Source of the DNA: Leptospira bourretii
GTDB taxonomy: Bacteria > Spirochaetota > Leptospiria > Leptospirales > Leptospiraceae
NCBI RefSeq assembly: GCF_004770145.1
Contig: NZ_RQFW01000005.1
Coordinates: forward strand, 124,001 to 188,000
Direction of reading: 5' to 3'
DNA length: 64,000 nt
Below are positions 18,179 through 27,027 of this stretch, piece after piece; position 1 is the stretch's first letter, and every line of letters starts with the position of its first letter. A program made the translations under genes and the position numbers. The notes below the pieces were generated by a model. That model had not been told where the DNA came from and did not search any database. It saw only the letters and a program-made list of their open reading frames with translations.

Positions 18179-18409
18179 GTGCCAGGGCAAACGAGTTTCG
18201 ATTGGCACTCGGTGACAAAGGTAAGCCACTTACTTTTTGCAGTGGCTTTCAATTGGTTGTTTTGTTCCAAAAGTAAGTGGCTTACCCAATCCCTCCAAGA
18301 ACTCGGATTTTAGTTCCAATCTCTGCGGCAGGGATCGAGCGGAAATCCCTCCCCGAATTCAACTTATGGTTTTGCTCGTGCAAGGAAAACTTGGGGAGGA
18401 TTGGAGGGA
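18179..18409 (+). other. GC-rich structured intergenic element between SDR and flgB
   Basis: The 399-bp gene-free stretch 18148-18546 is richer in GC than its neighbours and full of inverted repeats. GTGCCA (18179-18184) pairs with TGGCAC (18203-18208). An 18-bp perfect dyad has arms at 18220-18237 and 18269-18286 around a 31-nt loop; its left arm can alternatively form a hairpin with AGTGGCTT (18241-18248). TCCCTCCAA (18290-18298) pairs with TTGGAGGGA (18401-18409), enclosing AGGGAT/ATCCCT and CTCCCC/GGGGAG stems. No coding sequence is convincing. It could be a terminator region, a 5' leader of the flagellar operon, a small RNA or a genomic repeat. A possible flagellar-type promoter (TAAA, then GACATAAA) lies near 18463-18489 but is weak. 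Confidence 0.55.
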
Positions 18410-18546
18410 GAGCCCGACCCTGCATCCTTCTCCGTTTGGTTTTAGAAGCACTCGGGGCCGCCCTAAAAAAATCAATTGAGGCGACATAAATTACTTTAGG
18501 AGGAAGAAAAACCGACCGAAAGGGGAATGTAGAGAGGAAGAGAAAT

Positions 18547-18978
18547 ATGTTTGAAGCAACACATTTCATGAAAACTCAAGACCTATTGGAACGTGGCCTC
18601 GGTGCTGCGACTCAAAGGCGTAAAGTGATTACTGATAATATCGCCAATGCGGATGTTCCTAATTTTAAACGTTCGGAAGTGGTGTTTGAGTCTATGCTCA
18701 AACGCGCCATCGAATCAGAAAAAATTGAAAAGGACAAAGCAGTTCCGACTAAAATCACAAACGACCGTCATATTGAATTTTTTAAACCGCTAGATTACCG
18801 GGATGCAAAACCCAAAACCAATTTGGACTATCTGACTACAATGAGACCCGACGGGAACAACGTAGACATTGAAAAAGAAGTGGTAGAGGCAAACCAGAAC
18901 CAAATGAGTTATAGCCTTATGATTGATCGCCTCAACCAAAACAACCGCCTTCTCAACATTGTGATGAGAACCAACTAA
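18547..18978 (+). CDS. flgB: Flagellar basal-body rod protein FlgB
   Basis: A 143-residue proximal rod protein of the periplasmic flagellum. The N-terminal rod signature is ITDNIANADVPNFKR, and the C-terminus has the helical segment VEANQNQMSYSLMIDRLNQN shared by FlgB proteins. A GAGAGGAAGAG stretch serves as ribosome binding site. It is the first gene of flgB-flgC-fliE and follows the structured intergenic element. Exported by the flagellar type III system, so no signal peptide. Confidence 0.96.
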   Translation: MFEATHFMKTQDLLERGLGAATQRRKVITDNIANADVPNFKRSEVVFESMLKRAIESEKIEKDKAVPTKITNDRHIEFFKPLDYRDAKPKTNLDYLTTMRPDGNNVDIEKEVVEANQNQMSYSLMIDRLNQNNRLLNIVMRTN

Positions 18979-18988
18979 GGAGTAAGTT

Positions 18989-19450
18989 ATGGGAATGTTT
19001 GATTCGATTAATATATCTGCCACTGGCCTTTCTGCCCAAAGACTCCGTATGGATGTTATTTCCAATAACATTGCCAACTCGACAACCACGAGAAATACCA
19101 ATGGAGATGGCCCTTTTCGCAGAGACCGTGTCATCCTAACACCGATTAACCTAAGAACCAATTGGAAAAGCCCTGTGTATCCTTTTGGTGTTGCTCCCGG
19201 TGAAGGCAAAGGGGTCAAGGTGATGAAAATCGAAAAGGATATGAGTCCTTTACGACTCACTTATGATCCAACACACCCAGATGCCATCCAAACTGGGCCT
19301 AAAAAAGGATACGTGGAACTTCCGAACATCAATATCGTCACTGAGATGACAGATATGATCTCCGCCTCTCGGTCGTATGAGGCCAATGTCCAACTCATCA
19401 ATGGATCCAAGGCCATGATGAATAAGGCTATGGAGATCGGTCGGGCGTAA
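18989..19450 (+). CDS. flgC: Flagellar basal-body rod protein FlgC
   Basis: A 153-residue proximal rod protein. The N-terminal rod motif reads ISATGLSAQRLRMDVISNNIANS; the C-terminus has EMTDMISASRSYEANVQLIN and ends with SKAMMNKAMEIGRA, as in FlgC of other bacteria. It starts 10 bp after the flgB stop behind an AAGGAG ribosome binding site, so the two are co-transcribed. A 101-bp gap separates it from fliE. Confidence 0.96.
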   Translation: MGMFDSINISATGLSAQRLRMDVISNNIANSTTTRNTNGDGPFRRDRVILTPINLRTNWKSPVYPFGVAPGEGKGVKVMKIEKDMSPLRLTYDPTHPDAIQTGPKKGYVELPNINIVTEMTDMISASRSYEANVQLINGSKAMMNKAMEIGRA

Positions 19451-19551
19451 ACCCCCGGCCAAATCCGTCGGATTTTCCCTTTTTTTAATGTGACATAATT
19501 TTTTTCTTTAGGTTTTCTGAATTTCGCCGAAAATGAGAAGGAGGAAAGACC

Positions 19552-19917
19552 ATGTCCATTGATCGCATTTCCAATAGTAGCTCCCAAACTTACAAACCAC
19601 ATTCCCTTCTCCCCCAAGGTGACAAGGTAGGAATCTTTCGCTCTAACGAACGTCACTATGGCAAAACCAATGAAGCCAAATCTCCTGATGAAGTTGCCGG
19701 AACTTTTGGAGATGCTTTAAAGAAAGCCTTCGAACAAGTGAATGACCAACAAGTAGAAGCAGATGAACTCACACAAAAAATTGTTTTTGATCCAAACTCA
19801 GTGGAACTTCATGATGTGATGATTGCGGCAGAGAAGGCTCGGATCTCATTGACATTTGCAAAAACAATGTCTGATGGATTTGTCAGAGCTTACAGAGAAC
19901 TCACTACTCTTAGATAA
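19552..19917 (+). CDS. fliE: Flagellar hook-basal body complex protein FliE
   Basis: A 121-residue protein that joins the MS ring to the rod. The C-terminal half is the FliE domain: FGDALKKAFEQVNDQQVEAD, then VELHDVMIAAEKARISL and the FVRAYRELT ending. The first 45 residues are polar and variable, as usual. A GGAGGAAAG ribosome binding site precedes the ATG. In many bacteria fliF follows directly; here the next gene is on the other strand and fliF lies 10.9 kb away. Confidence 0.95.
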   Translation: MSIDRISNSSSQTYKPHSLLPQGDKVGIFRSNERHYGKTNEAKSPDEVAGTFGDALKKAFEQVNDQQVEADELTQKIVFDPNSVELHDVMIAAEKARISLTFAKTMSDGFVRAYRELTTLR

Positions 19918-19936
19918 AATTTAAATCACTGAGGCA

Positions 19937-19961
19937 ATCGAAATGTCTCGATGATTTTTTT
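19937..19961 (+). terminator. Probable terminator of flgB-flgC-fliE
   Basis: A 5-bp stem ATCGA (19937-19941) and TCGAT (19948-19952) with a six-base loop is followed by GA and seven T, 20 bp after the fliE stop. The stem is short but the position and T-run fit an intrinsic terminator. Confidence 0.55.
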
Positions 19962-19969
19962 GTTAAAAT

Positions 19970-19985
19970 TGTTTCGATCGAAACA
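19970..19985. repeat. Perfect 16-bp palindrome
   Basis: TGTTTCGATCGAAACA is fully self-complementary without a spacer and lies between the 3' ends of fliE and the convergent lipoprotein-like gene. The ATCGAAA core is also in the nearby terminator stem. It may be a protein binding site or part of a bidirectional terminator. Confidence 0.6.
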
Positions 19986-19990
19986 TTGGA

Positions 19991-20464
19991 CTATGAGGTA
20001 GGACGACCAAACACACGTTCGACTGCCTCATACCGAATTTCAATTTTATCACTGGGGCTGACACGCACTCCCCGTTTCATTTGGACCCCATCAATTTTTT
20101 CTTCATTTACATAAATCACCCAACCTTCTGACCAAGAATTGGATTTTCCATTCACTTCCATAATTTCTTCGGTTCTGTTGGTAGAAATAAAACGCATTGC
20201 AGGATCTTCTTTTTTGGACAACTCAGCAAGAATCAAAAGTAAATCTTTTGATTCAAACAAAGAAGAAGGAATCGATTTTGTTTCTTCGTACTCATCTGAT
20301 ATAAATTGGATTTGGATTTGAGGGTCCTTGGATTTTTTCGATTTGGATGCCAAAGAACATTGAACACCAAAAAAAATCAAAAAGGGAACTGTGGTGAAAA
20401 AAACGAAAGGCGATAAAAATAAATGGATCCAACGATTCCTGGTTTTATATAGATTCTGGTTCAT
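19991..20464 (-). CDS. Putative lipoprotein with DUF4430-like domain
   Basis: About 157 residues from the ATG at 20464; a longer frame to 20524 lies inside the upstream gene. After a basic N-terminus and a hydrophobic stretch (residues 14-35) there is a possible lipobox ending FGVQC, with Cys36. The C-terminal part, GWVIYVNEEKIDGVQMKRGV then SPSDKIEIRYE, resembles DUF4430 domains (transcobalamin-like C-terminal fold), often found on surface proteins. The match is by pattern only. It lies 28 bp downstream of the MBL gene and is probably co-transcribed. No clear ribosome binding site. Confidence 0.65.
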   Translation of the reverse strand: MNQNLYKTRNRWIHLFLSPFVFFTTVPFLIFFGVQCSLASKSKKSKDPQIQIQFISDEYEETKSIPSSLFESKDLLLILAELSKKEDPAMRFISTNRTEEIMEVNGKSNSWSEGWVIYVNEEKIDGVQMKRGVRVSPSDKIEIRYEAVERVFGRPTS

Positions 20465-20492
20465 TTGATTCAGTATATATTTATATTGGTAT

Positions 20493-21425
20493 TTATACTT
20501 TGGGTTGTTTCTTTTCAAAGGCATACACTAACCCTTGTGCATTCAAATTTACATCTAGATGTAGTAACTTCCAATCAGACTCAGTCAGTGTGATTGAATT
20601 ATTGTTTGCTAAGGTTTGGATCATGGCTTTCACTTTTGATTCCATAAAAAAGAGACGTTCTTCCTTGGGAATTGTCTCTATGACCTGAATGGCTTCATTG
20701 CATAAAGTCAGTCCTATTTTCAGGTCCTCTGCATTCTTTTTCAAATCACCGATCGGGCCAAAGTGAGTGAGATAGGCAACTTCTGCTCCTGTATCCAAAA
20801 TTAGATTTAACGAGTGAATCGCTTCCGCATAATCAAAGTCAGTGGGTGTTGTGGTAGGAAAAATAAATCGTTTTCCATTTTCTAATTGAGGATACGAAAT
20901 TCCAAAAGAATCCCCCGTATAAATTCCATTTGTTTTTTTATCATATATACAAAAGTGATGATTGGCATGTCCCTTGGTGTAGATAAACTGAAAGGAATGG
21001 TCTTTCCAAGTGAGCCATTCTCCATCTTCCATCACTCGCACCCTATCTTTAGGGATAGGTTTGATTTCGCCGTATAAAGAATCAAAGTTTTCTTTTCCAT
21101 ACACTGACGTGGCACTTTTAATGAGTAAACTTGGATCGATCAAGTGTTTGGCGGTTTTGGGATGTGCGAGAAGAATCGCATTCGGACAAGCTTCGAGGAG
21201 TGCCCAAGCGCCACCCGCGTGGTCTAGGTGGACATGGGTGACAATGACATAGTCCAGGTTCCCTGGTTTGATTCCTTCGGACTCCATGACCTTAAGAATT
21301 TTTGGGATGGCATGGGTGGTATTGGTTTCCACAACCACTCCATGACCTTCCTCCTCTAAAAGATAAGCCGAAGCCACCTCCGGGAAGTTTGCATACTCAG
21401 TATCAATCGTGATCACTTTGCCCAT
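20493..21425 (-). CDS. Metallo-beta-lactamase-fold hydrolase
   Basis: A 310-residue soluble MBL-fold protein. The di-zinc motif is THVHLDHAGG, with further metal ligands in the TKGHANHHF and YTGDSFG segments. The C-terminal 100 residues are helical. The family includes glyoxalase II-like thioesterases, lactonases and other hydrolases; no substrate can be assigned. It sits 60 bp downstream of the glpD-like gene on the same strand and may form the distal part of that operon, or have its own promoter. Confidence 0.87.
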   Translation of the reverse strand: MGKVITIDTEYANFPEVASAYLLEEEGHGVVVETNTTHAIPKILKVMESEGIKPGNLDYVIVTHVHLDHAGGAWALLEACPNAILLAHPKTAKHLIDPSLLIKSATSVYGKENFDSLYGEIKPIPKDRVRVMEDGEWLTWKDHSFQFIYTKGHANHHFCIYDKKTNGIYTGDSFGISYPQLENGKRFIFPTTTPTDFDYAEAIHSLNLILDTGAEVAYLTHFGPIGDLKKNAEDLKIGLTLCNEAIQVIETIPKEERLFFMESKVKAMIQTLANNNSITLTESDWKLLHLDVNLNAQGLVYAFEKKQPKV

Positions 21426-21485
21426 ACCAAAATAGTAAATGGGTAAAGTGATCTTTGTCAGCCGAAAATTATAAAACGGGAAAAA

Positions 21486-23090
21486 TCACACTGGTAATTT
21501 TAAAGTTTTGTAAATTGATTCTGTTTCTTTCTTTTTTGTTTCCTCTGACCAGTTCCATTCTGCAGCAGCTGTGTCAATGATCGCTTTCATAATTTCATCA
21601 GAGAGAATCCCGAGTGTTCCAAGACCTGTTCTTCTTAAGAAAATATCCGAAAGTGATTTTGCCATTTCGTAACGAATCACATAAACAACTTCTGCCAATA
21701 TTTCTCCATCCGCATTCAAAACAGCTGCTAAGTTTTTAGTTTTTCTTGCGAACTCCAAAATGATCTCATATTGTAACCCATAATGACGGACCAAATAATC
21801 GATTGTTTTTTCAGAGAATTCTGTATTTTGTTTCTGCGCCCCTTGGATGAAAATTTCAATACTGGGGATTTGTGATGCGTATAAGTATTGTTTTGCGGAA
21901 ATATTTTCTGTTGATTTTTTCTCAAGTTTCTTTTTGATTCTTTTAAAAATCAATTCAGCAAAATTTCGGCTTGTGGTGTATTTACCACCTGCTGCGGTGA
22001 TCAGACCTTGGATTCCATCCCTGGCATGATCATAAAGTTCTGACCTTCTAGATGCAGAATAAGTATCATCCGAACTTTCAATGAGTGGACGAAGACCACC
22101 GTAAGCAAAAATCACATCATCCATCGACAACTTCTCTTTAATATGAGATGTTTCGTTGATATAGTCGATAAACTCAACAATACTTTCCTTGGTGAGTTTC
22201 CAATCTTCTACATTTCCAAAATAAGATTTTTCTGTTGGCCCAATCATGGAATGTCCACGCCATGGAGCAAAACTGAAATGGCCTTTGTCTCCCACGTAAA
22301 GTGTCATTAGGTTCGTTAATTTTTTGGTTATGATATAAATACCTTCCGAACGTTTTTTTGGCATAGGTTGTTCTGTTTTAGGAGATTTGGAAAGTATGTT
22401 ATGAGTCCAAGGTCCAGAAGCATTGATCGTTATCTTGGAACGAATTTCGTATTTTTTATCAGTAAGTGCATCGTGCACTTGGATTCCGACAACCGCATTG
22501 TCTTTCCAAATCAAATCATCAACCACCGTATAGTTTGCAATTTTGGCACCATAGGAAGCAGCAGATTTCAAAAAACTAAGGGTTAACCTTTCTGGACTCA
22601 AACAAATGGCATCATAAAAATATGCTGCATCTTCAAAATCACCCAAGTTCTTTTGGAGCAGTTCCTTTCGTTTGAGGTATTTATGGTTGGGAATTTGTTT
22701 GGATTCATCCCAAGTCCACTTACTATCAAAAGAAAGAAGATCATAGACAAAAAGTCCAATCCTTGCTATGAGTCCCGGTTTTGGAAGTACCATTGGATAG
22801 GGATATACTAAATTGGGGGCGATGTTAGAAAGAATCCTTCTTTCTTTTAAGGCCTCTCTCACAAGTCCGATTTCAAACTGTTTTAAATAACGAAGCCCAC
22901 CATGAATCAACTTTCCAGTGGCCGCAGAAGTGGCTCCACCAAAATCTTTTTTTTCAACCAAAGCGACCGTATAACCACGACTAGCCACTTCATAAGCTAA
23001 AGTGGCACCAGTTATCCCACCACCAATAATTGTGACATCAAATTCTTCACCATTGTATGAATCGATAAAACGATCTAACTTTAAATTCAT
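21486..23090 (-). CDS. glpD: FAD-dependent glycerol-3-phosphate dehydrogenase family protein
   Basis: A 534-residue flavoenzyme of the GlpD family. FAD-binding motif VTIIGGGITGATLAYEVASR at residues 19-38, then the signature TSAATGKLIHGGLRYL and, near the C-terminal half, YGGLRPL and AAGGKYTTSR, followed by a helical C-terminal domain. GlpD oxidises sn-glycerol-3-phosphate to dihydroxyacetone phosphate at the membrane and feeds the quinone pool. Homologues act on other polyol phosphates (for example EryB on erythritol phosphate), and the adjacent FGGY kinase leaves that possibility open. Its start overlaps the stop of the APH-like gene (ATGA, 23087-23090). Confidence 0.88.
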   Translation of the reverse strand: MNLKLDRFIDSYNGEEFDVTIIGGGITGATLAYEVASRGYTVALVEKKDFGGATSAATGKLIHGGLRYLKQFEIGLVREALKERRILSNIAPNLVYPYPMVLPKPGLIARIGLFVYDLLSFDSKWTWDESKQIPNHKYLKRKELLQKNLGDFEDAAYFYDAICLSPERLTLSFLKSAASYGAKIANYTVVDDLIWKDNAVVGIQVHDALTDKKYEIRSKITINASGPWTHNILSKSPKTEQPMPKKRSEGIYIITKKLTNLMTLYVGDKGHFSFAPWRGHSMIGPTEKSYFGNVEDWKLTKESIVEFIDYINETSHIKEKLSMDDVIFAYGGLRPLIESSDDTYSASRRSELYDHARDGIQGLITAAGGKYTTSRNFAELIFKRIKKKLEKKSTENISAKQYLYASQIPSIEIFIQGAQKQNTEFSEKTIDYLVRHYGLQYEIILEFARKTKNLAAVLNADGEILAEVVYVIRYEMAKSLSDIFLRRTGLGTLGILSDEIMKAIIDTAAAEWNWSEETKKKETESIYKTLKLPV

Positions 23091-23938
23091 ATTTTACCAC
23101 CATTTGCCACCAAACGAGTGATTTGTGCTTTTAGACTCTCTCTTTCACTCTCTATATTCCAAAGGCCCAAACGAAGAATGAGTGCCGGCAGTCTCCAAGC
23201 AGAAATTTGGGCATCGGTCATTCCACTTAAGCTTTTATATACTTTCAAATACCCACTCAGGATAAACTTTCGGATGACTGTATAAAAGATGATTTTTAAT
23301 TTTGGAGTTCCTGGCCAAAGTTCCGCGTCGGTAAACAGTAGAAAAGTGAAAGCAACATCTGCAGCCGGATTTCCTTTTGCCGCAGTCATCCAATCAATGA
23401 TGATCTCGTCTTTCCCTTCTACGATCACGTTTTCTGGATGAAAATCCAAATGAAGGATAGAGTTTCCATTTGGCAATCCTGCGATATAAGATTTAACAAT
23501 TTCTTTTTCACCAGCGTTCAAAAAAGAAAGTGGTTTTGAGTCCAAACAATGTTTCAGAATTTCTTTAATATCTTTAAAACGTTCCGATTCAATTTGATGG
23601 ATGCCGTAGTGTAGACGCGCTAATTTGCCGGCGATACGAAAGAGTTCCAGTGGATTTTTATCAGGAAGTTTTGTGAGTGAAATTCCATTCAGACGATCGA
23701 AAATTATTCCGAATCGATTTTCTACTTTGGCTTTTCCATAACACCGCATCCTGGATGCGCCCTTTCTGTTGGCCTCAACAGAATTTTCTACTTCTAAATC
23801 GATTTCCGATTCGTTTGCCTCTGGAAAAAAAAGTTTTAGAATTTGATTCTCAGGCAAAGCAAATAGATCTGCCGATCTACCAATCGCAAAAGGTTTCCCC
23901 AAACTTTTCATACTATATTCTTTGTTTTGTTTATCCAT
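23087..23938 (-). CDS. APH-family phosphotransferase (small-molecule kinase)
   Basis: About 283 residues (274 if the internal ATG at 23911, MKSLGKP, is used). The kinase-like fold shows HLDFHPENVIVEG (catalytic loop with Asp) and IIDWMTAAKGNPAADVAF (metal-binding Asp and the Brenner-type tail), the pattern of the aminoglycoside/choline kinase superfamily. The context (FGGY kinase upstream, glpD-like gene downstream with a 4-bp overlap) argues for a metabolic kinase rather than drug resistance. Substrate unknown. Confidence 0.85.
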   Translation of the reverse strand: MDKQNKEYSMKSLGKPFAIGRSADLFALPENQILKLFFPEANESEIDLEVENSVEANRKGASRMRCYGKAKVENRFGIIFDRLNGISLTKLPDKNPLELFRIAGKLARLHYGIHQIESERFKDIKEILKHCLDSKPLSFLNAGEKEIVKSYIAGLPNGNSILHLDFHPENVIVEGKDEIIIDWMTAAKGNPAADVAFTFLLFTDAELWPGTPKLKIIFYTVIRKFILSGYLKVYKSLSGMTDAQISAWRLPALILRLGLWNIESERESLKAQITRLVANGGKI

Positions 23939-23953
23939 TTCCTATTCCCGAAC

Positions 23954-25552
23954 TTATCTATTTAAAATTGCAAAATTATTTTGATTCACTTTGTAAAGGT
24001 TTTGGAAGACCTGAAAGTTTTTATCGTAAATCGCTTTATGATTTGGATTGGGAGTCCATTTGTCTTGGATGGGGATCATTGATTTGATCTCTTCAAATTT
24101 TTGAATTTTTCCAATTCCAAAAGCAACAATGGCAGCAGCTCCCATCGCGCCAACGTTTTCCGGATGAACTACCCTTTCAATGGTTTTTCCCGTGATATCA
24201 GCTAACAACTGACAGATAAATGCAGATCTTGCCACACCTCCCACAAAACGAATTGTATCAGAAGTAGGTACTTTTCGGTGAGATAATTCCAAAATCCAAC
24301 GCTTATGAAACAGAATTCCTTCCACAACGGCTCGAATGAGAGTTCTTTTGCCTGTGTTCAAACTGATGTTAAAGAATATCCCTCTTGCTTTTGGATCTTC
24401 GAAAGGACAACGATTCCCATGAAGCCACGGTGTAAAAATCACTCCATGAGATCCTGGTTCGGTATCTTTGATCGAATCAAACATAAACTCGAATAAACTT
24501 TCATACACGGCATCAGGACCATCGGTGATTTTCTTTTTTTCTAAATATAAATCAATTTCATCTAAAGCCAAATGGTCTCTCACCCATTGTAAACATTTAC
24601 CAGATGTTTCTTGTTCTCCAAAATAATTATAATACCCTTCTCTTGCTCCAACAATGGATGCAATCCTTGCTCCAATATCAACGGTCCTCTTTTTTGTAAC
24701 CGTTGATATCCACCCCGAAGTTCCTGCATAGATATGAGTATCACCTTCACTCACTGCCCCTGCCCCCACACCAATGAGAGAGGCATCACCACCACCACCA
24801 AACACGGATATGTTTTCTTTGAGTCCCAAAAAATCTGCTGCTTCTTTTGTAAGTCCTCCCACTCGGTCAGAAGAATTGACTATCTTTGGTAAATGATCAA
24901 ACCGAACACCGAATAACTTACATAAGAGGGGACTCCAGTTTCCTTTTCCTACTCTTGAGTTATATAAAAAAGTAGCAAAGGCAGAATCTCTTGTCATCAC
25001 GGCTTCGTTTGTAGAGCGTGCGATTAGATATTCTTTTACATCAAACCACCACTTCACTTTCGAAAATTTTTCTGGTTCATTTTTTTCGACCCATTTGTAT
25101 TTCCAAATAGGATCCTTTACACTGGCAGCCACTGCTCCCGTGATCCAAAGAGATAACAATAGTTTAATGGCGTTGATCCCTTCAATTTTAAAACCATGTA
25201 CAATCCCCTTTTTCATTTCATTGGATGCTCTTTGGTCCATATAACTCATTGCTGGTCGGACCACTTGGAACTTTGCATCGGTAAGGACAAGGCCTTGCAT
25301 CTGTGAACAAAAAGAAATTCCTTGGATCGAGTCTGGATGAATTTTGGATTGAGATAAAATTTCTGTTGTGGTATCCTTCATAGAAGACCACCAATCATCC
25401 GGATTTTGTTCTGCTCCTCCGTTTTCTAAAAGATGGATCGAATATTCTTTTGTGGCTGATTGCACCAGCTCCAATGCCTTCGAGATCCGGAAGAGACAAG
25501 TTTTGACTCCTGTCGTGCCAATATCATAAGTCAGTATATATCCAGATTCCAT
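23954..25552 (-). CDS. FGGY-family carbohydrate kinase (xylulokinase-like)
   Basis: A 532-residue sugar or polyol kinase. The start at 25552 (MESGYILTYDIGTTG) is preferred to an ATG 27 bp upstream because the phosphate-1 motif DIGTTG should lie near the N-terminus and GGAG precedes it. Other motifs: FSCSQMQG-like FCSQMQGLVL, the glycine-rich VFGGGGDASLIGVGAG, and FVGGVARSAFICQLLADITG near the C-terminus, which are xylulokinase-like. Substrate unresolved: pentuloses, glycerol and erythritol are all used by this family. First gene of an operon with the APH-like kinase and GlpD; a TetR-type operator candidate lies about 100 bp upstream. Confidence 0.88.
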   Translation of the reverse strand: MESGYILTYDIGTTGVKTCLFRISKALELVQSATKEYSIHLLENGGAEQNPDDWWSSMKDTTTEILSQSKIHPDSIQGISFCSQMQGLVLTDAKFQVVRPAMSYMDQRASNEMKKGIVHGFKIEGINAIKLLLSLWITGAVAASVKDPIWKYKWVEKNEPEKFSKVKWWFDVKEYLIARSTNEAVMTRDSAFATFLYNSRVGKGNWSPLLCKLFGVRFDHLPKIVNSSDRVGGLTKEAADFLGLKENISVFGGGGDASLIGVGAGAVSEGDTHIYAGTSGWISTVTKKRTVDIGARIASIVGAREGYYNYFGEQETSGKCLQWVRDHLALDEIDLYLEKKKITDGPDAVYESLFEFMFDSIKDTEPGSHGVIFTPWLHGNRCPFEDPKARGIFFNISLNTGKRTLIRAVVEGILFHKRWILELSHRKVPTSDTIRFVGGVARSAFICQLLADITGKTIERVVHPENVGAMGAAAIVAFGIGKIQKFEEIKSMIPIQDKWTPNPNHKAIYDKNFQVFQNLYKVNQNNFAILNR

Positions 25553-25652
25553 GTAAACTCCATCGGTTCGCTTCTGCACATCCCCCGGCCTCTACCACTT
25601 ACGGAGAACCGAACAGATGGGCGTTTCGTTTTTCTCCTGGAAATAGAAAAAA

Positions 25653-25668
25653 GTGAGTGATGACTCAC
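25653..25668. promoter_or_regulatory. Candidate TetR operator between the FGGY kinase and MFS genes
   Basis: The dyad GTGAGT-GATG-ACTCAC lies between divergent genes. Fifteen bases of it, TGAGTGATGACTCAC (25654-25668), occur identically at 28523-28537 inside the large dyad next to the tetR-like gene. A second small dyad, TTCTCT-GTG-AGAGAA, is at 25718-25732. Binding by the TetR protein is inferred. Confidence 0.65.
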
Positions 25669-25790
25669 AAAGATTTAGAATCATCGGCTCGGATGGCAAA
25701 TCATTTTCCTTCGGGATTTCTCTGTGAGAGAATTTATTCCGAACAAATGTTTGAAAGCAAATTCCATCGATTGCAAAAAAGGGAGTCAAA

Positions 25791-26996
25791 ATGAGCCAAA
25801 ACCCTCCAAAACTATATTCTTACCGCTGGGTCGTTCTTTTCGCCTACATCGTCATCACAGCAACCATTTGTTTGCAATGGTTGACCTATGCTCCCATTGC
25901 ACGAGATGCCAAAGAATTTTATCATGTAAGCCCTCTCCAAATTGATTTACTCTCCCTAGTTTTTCTCGGAGTTTTTGTTTTCATCGCCATTCCCGCTTCT
26001 TACGTGATTGATACTTATGGGATTAAAAAAGGAGTTGGGTTTGGTGCTATACTAACAGGTGTTTGTGGGTTACTCAAAGGGATTTATGCGGCAGATTATA
26101 CCATTGTGCTCTTCTGCCAAATTGGACTCGCCATAGCCCAACCGTTTTTACTGAATGCCGTCACAAAAATCAGTGTCTTGTGGTTTCCCATCCAAGAAAG
26201 AGCCACGGCCGTTGCCCTGGGAACTCTCGCACAATTCCTCGGAATCATTCTTGTGATGATCCTCACTCCCATCTTACTCCAATCGGGAAATTCCATTCCA
26301 CAGGTCATGATGGTTTACGGTTTTGTTTCTGTAGGTTCCGCCGTTCTTTTTCTTCTTCTCATCAAAGAAAAACCTCCTACTTCTCCGAGCACTCACGGCG
26401 AAGACCATGAACTCCCTTTTTTAGAAGGACTTCGTTTTTTATGGAAACAGAAGGACATGAGAAAAATTCTATTTTTGTTTCTCATTGGACTTGGAGTCTT
26501 CAATGCGGTTAGCACATGTATTGATCAAATTTGTGAAATCAAAGGACTGAATATCGACGAATCAGGACTCGTTGGTGGAGTGATGCTAATTTCAGGAATC
26601 ATCGGTGGGATCATCATTCCTCCGTTATCTGATAAATTACAAAAAAGAAAATTATTTCTTATCATTGCGATGGCAGGATTTCTCGTGGGCCTTAGTTTAT
26701 TTACCTTATTCCAAGGATTCATTTTCCTACTCACAGGATCAGTGATCATTGGATTTTTTCTACTTGGGATTGGAGCGCCCATTGGATTTCAATACTGTGC
26801 AGAGATTACCTCTCCTGCACCAGAATCGACCTCGCAAGGATTGTTACTTCTTGTGGGACAAGTCTCGGGAATTTTATTTATCTTAGGACTGAACTTTCTT
26901 GGAATGATATCGTTTCTTTATATCCTTCTCATTTTATCACTGATTAATTTTGTGATGGTGTTTTGGTTAAAAGAATCTCCGTTTATGGAAAGTTAG
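25791..26996 (+). CDS. MFS transporter resembling the FLVCR family
   Basis: A 401-residue carrier with about 12 membrane helices. The N-terminal region, YSYRWVVLFAYIVITA then LQWLTYAPIARDAKEFYHVS and LLSLVFLGVFV, resembles animal FLVCR1/2 proteins, which move choline, ethanolamine or haem-related compounds; similarity is judged from memory of the family pattern. A charged loop in the middle (residues about 195-215) is usual for MFS. A GGGAG ribosome binding site precedes the ATG. It is divergent from the FGGY kinase operon and shares its control region, so it may import that pathway's substrate. Confidence 0.82.
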   Translation: MSQNPPKLYSYRWVVLFAYIVITATICLQWLTYAPIARDAKEFYHVSPLQIDLLSLVFLGVFVFIAIPASYVIDTYGIKKGVGFGAILTGVCGLLKGIYAADYTIVLFCQIGLAIAQPFLLNAVTKISVLWFPIQERATAVALGTLAQFLGIILVMILTPILLQSGNSIPQVMMVYGFVSVGSAVLFLLLIKEKPPTSPSTHGEDHELPFLEGLRFLWKQKDMRKILFLFLIGLGVFNAVSTCIDQICEIKGLNIDESGLVGGVMLISGIIGGIIIPPLSDKLQKRKLFLIIAMAGFLVGLSLFTLFQGFIFLLTGSVIIGFFLLGIGAPIGFQYCAEITSPAPESTSQGLLLLVGQVSGILFILGLNFLGMISFLYILLILSLINFVMVFWLKESPFMES

Positions 26997-27027
26997 AGGG
27001 GAAGAAAATGCGCCTAGAGAATTTGGC

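Noticed and set aside
18237..18569. Small reading frames on both strands in the intergenic element
   Set aside because: They run through inverted repeats, lack ribosome binding sites and show no protein-like pattern.
23087..23938. Aminoglycoside resistance gene
   Set aside because: The fold is shared with many metabolic kinases and the operon context is metabolic.
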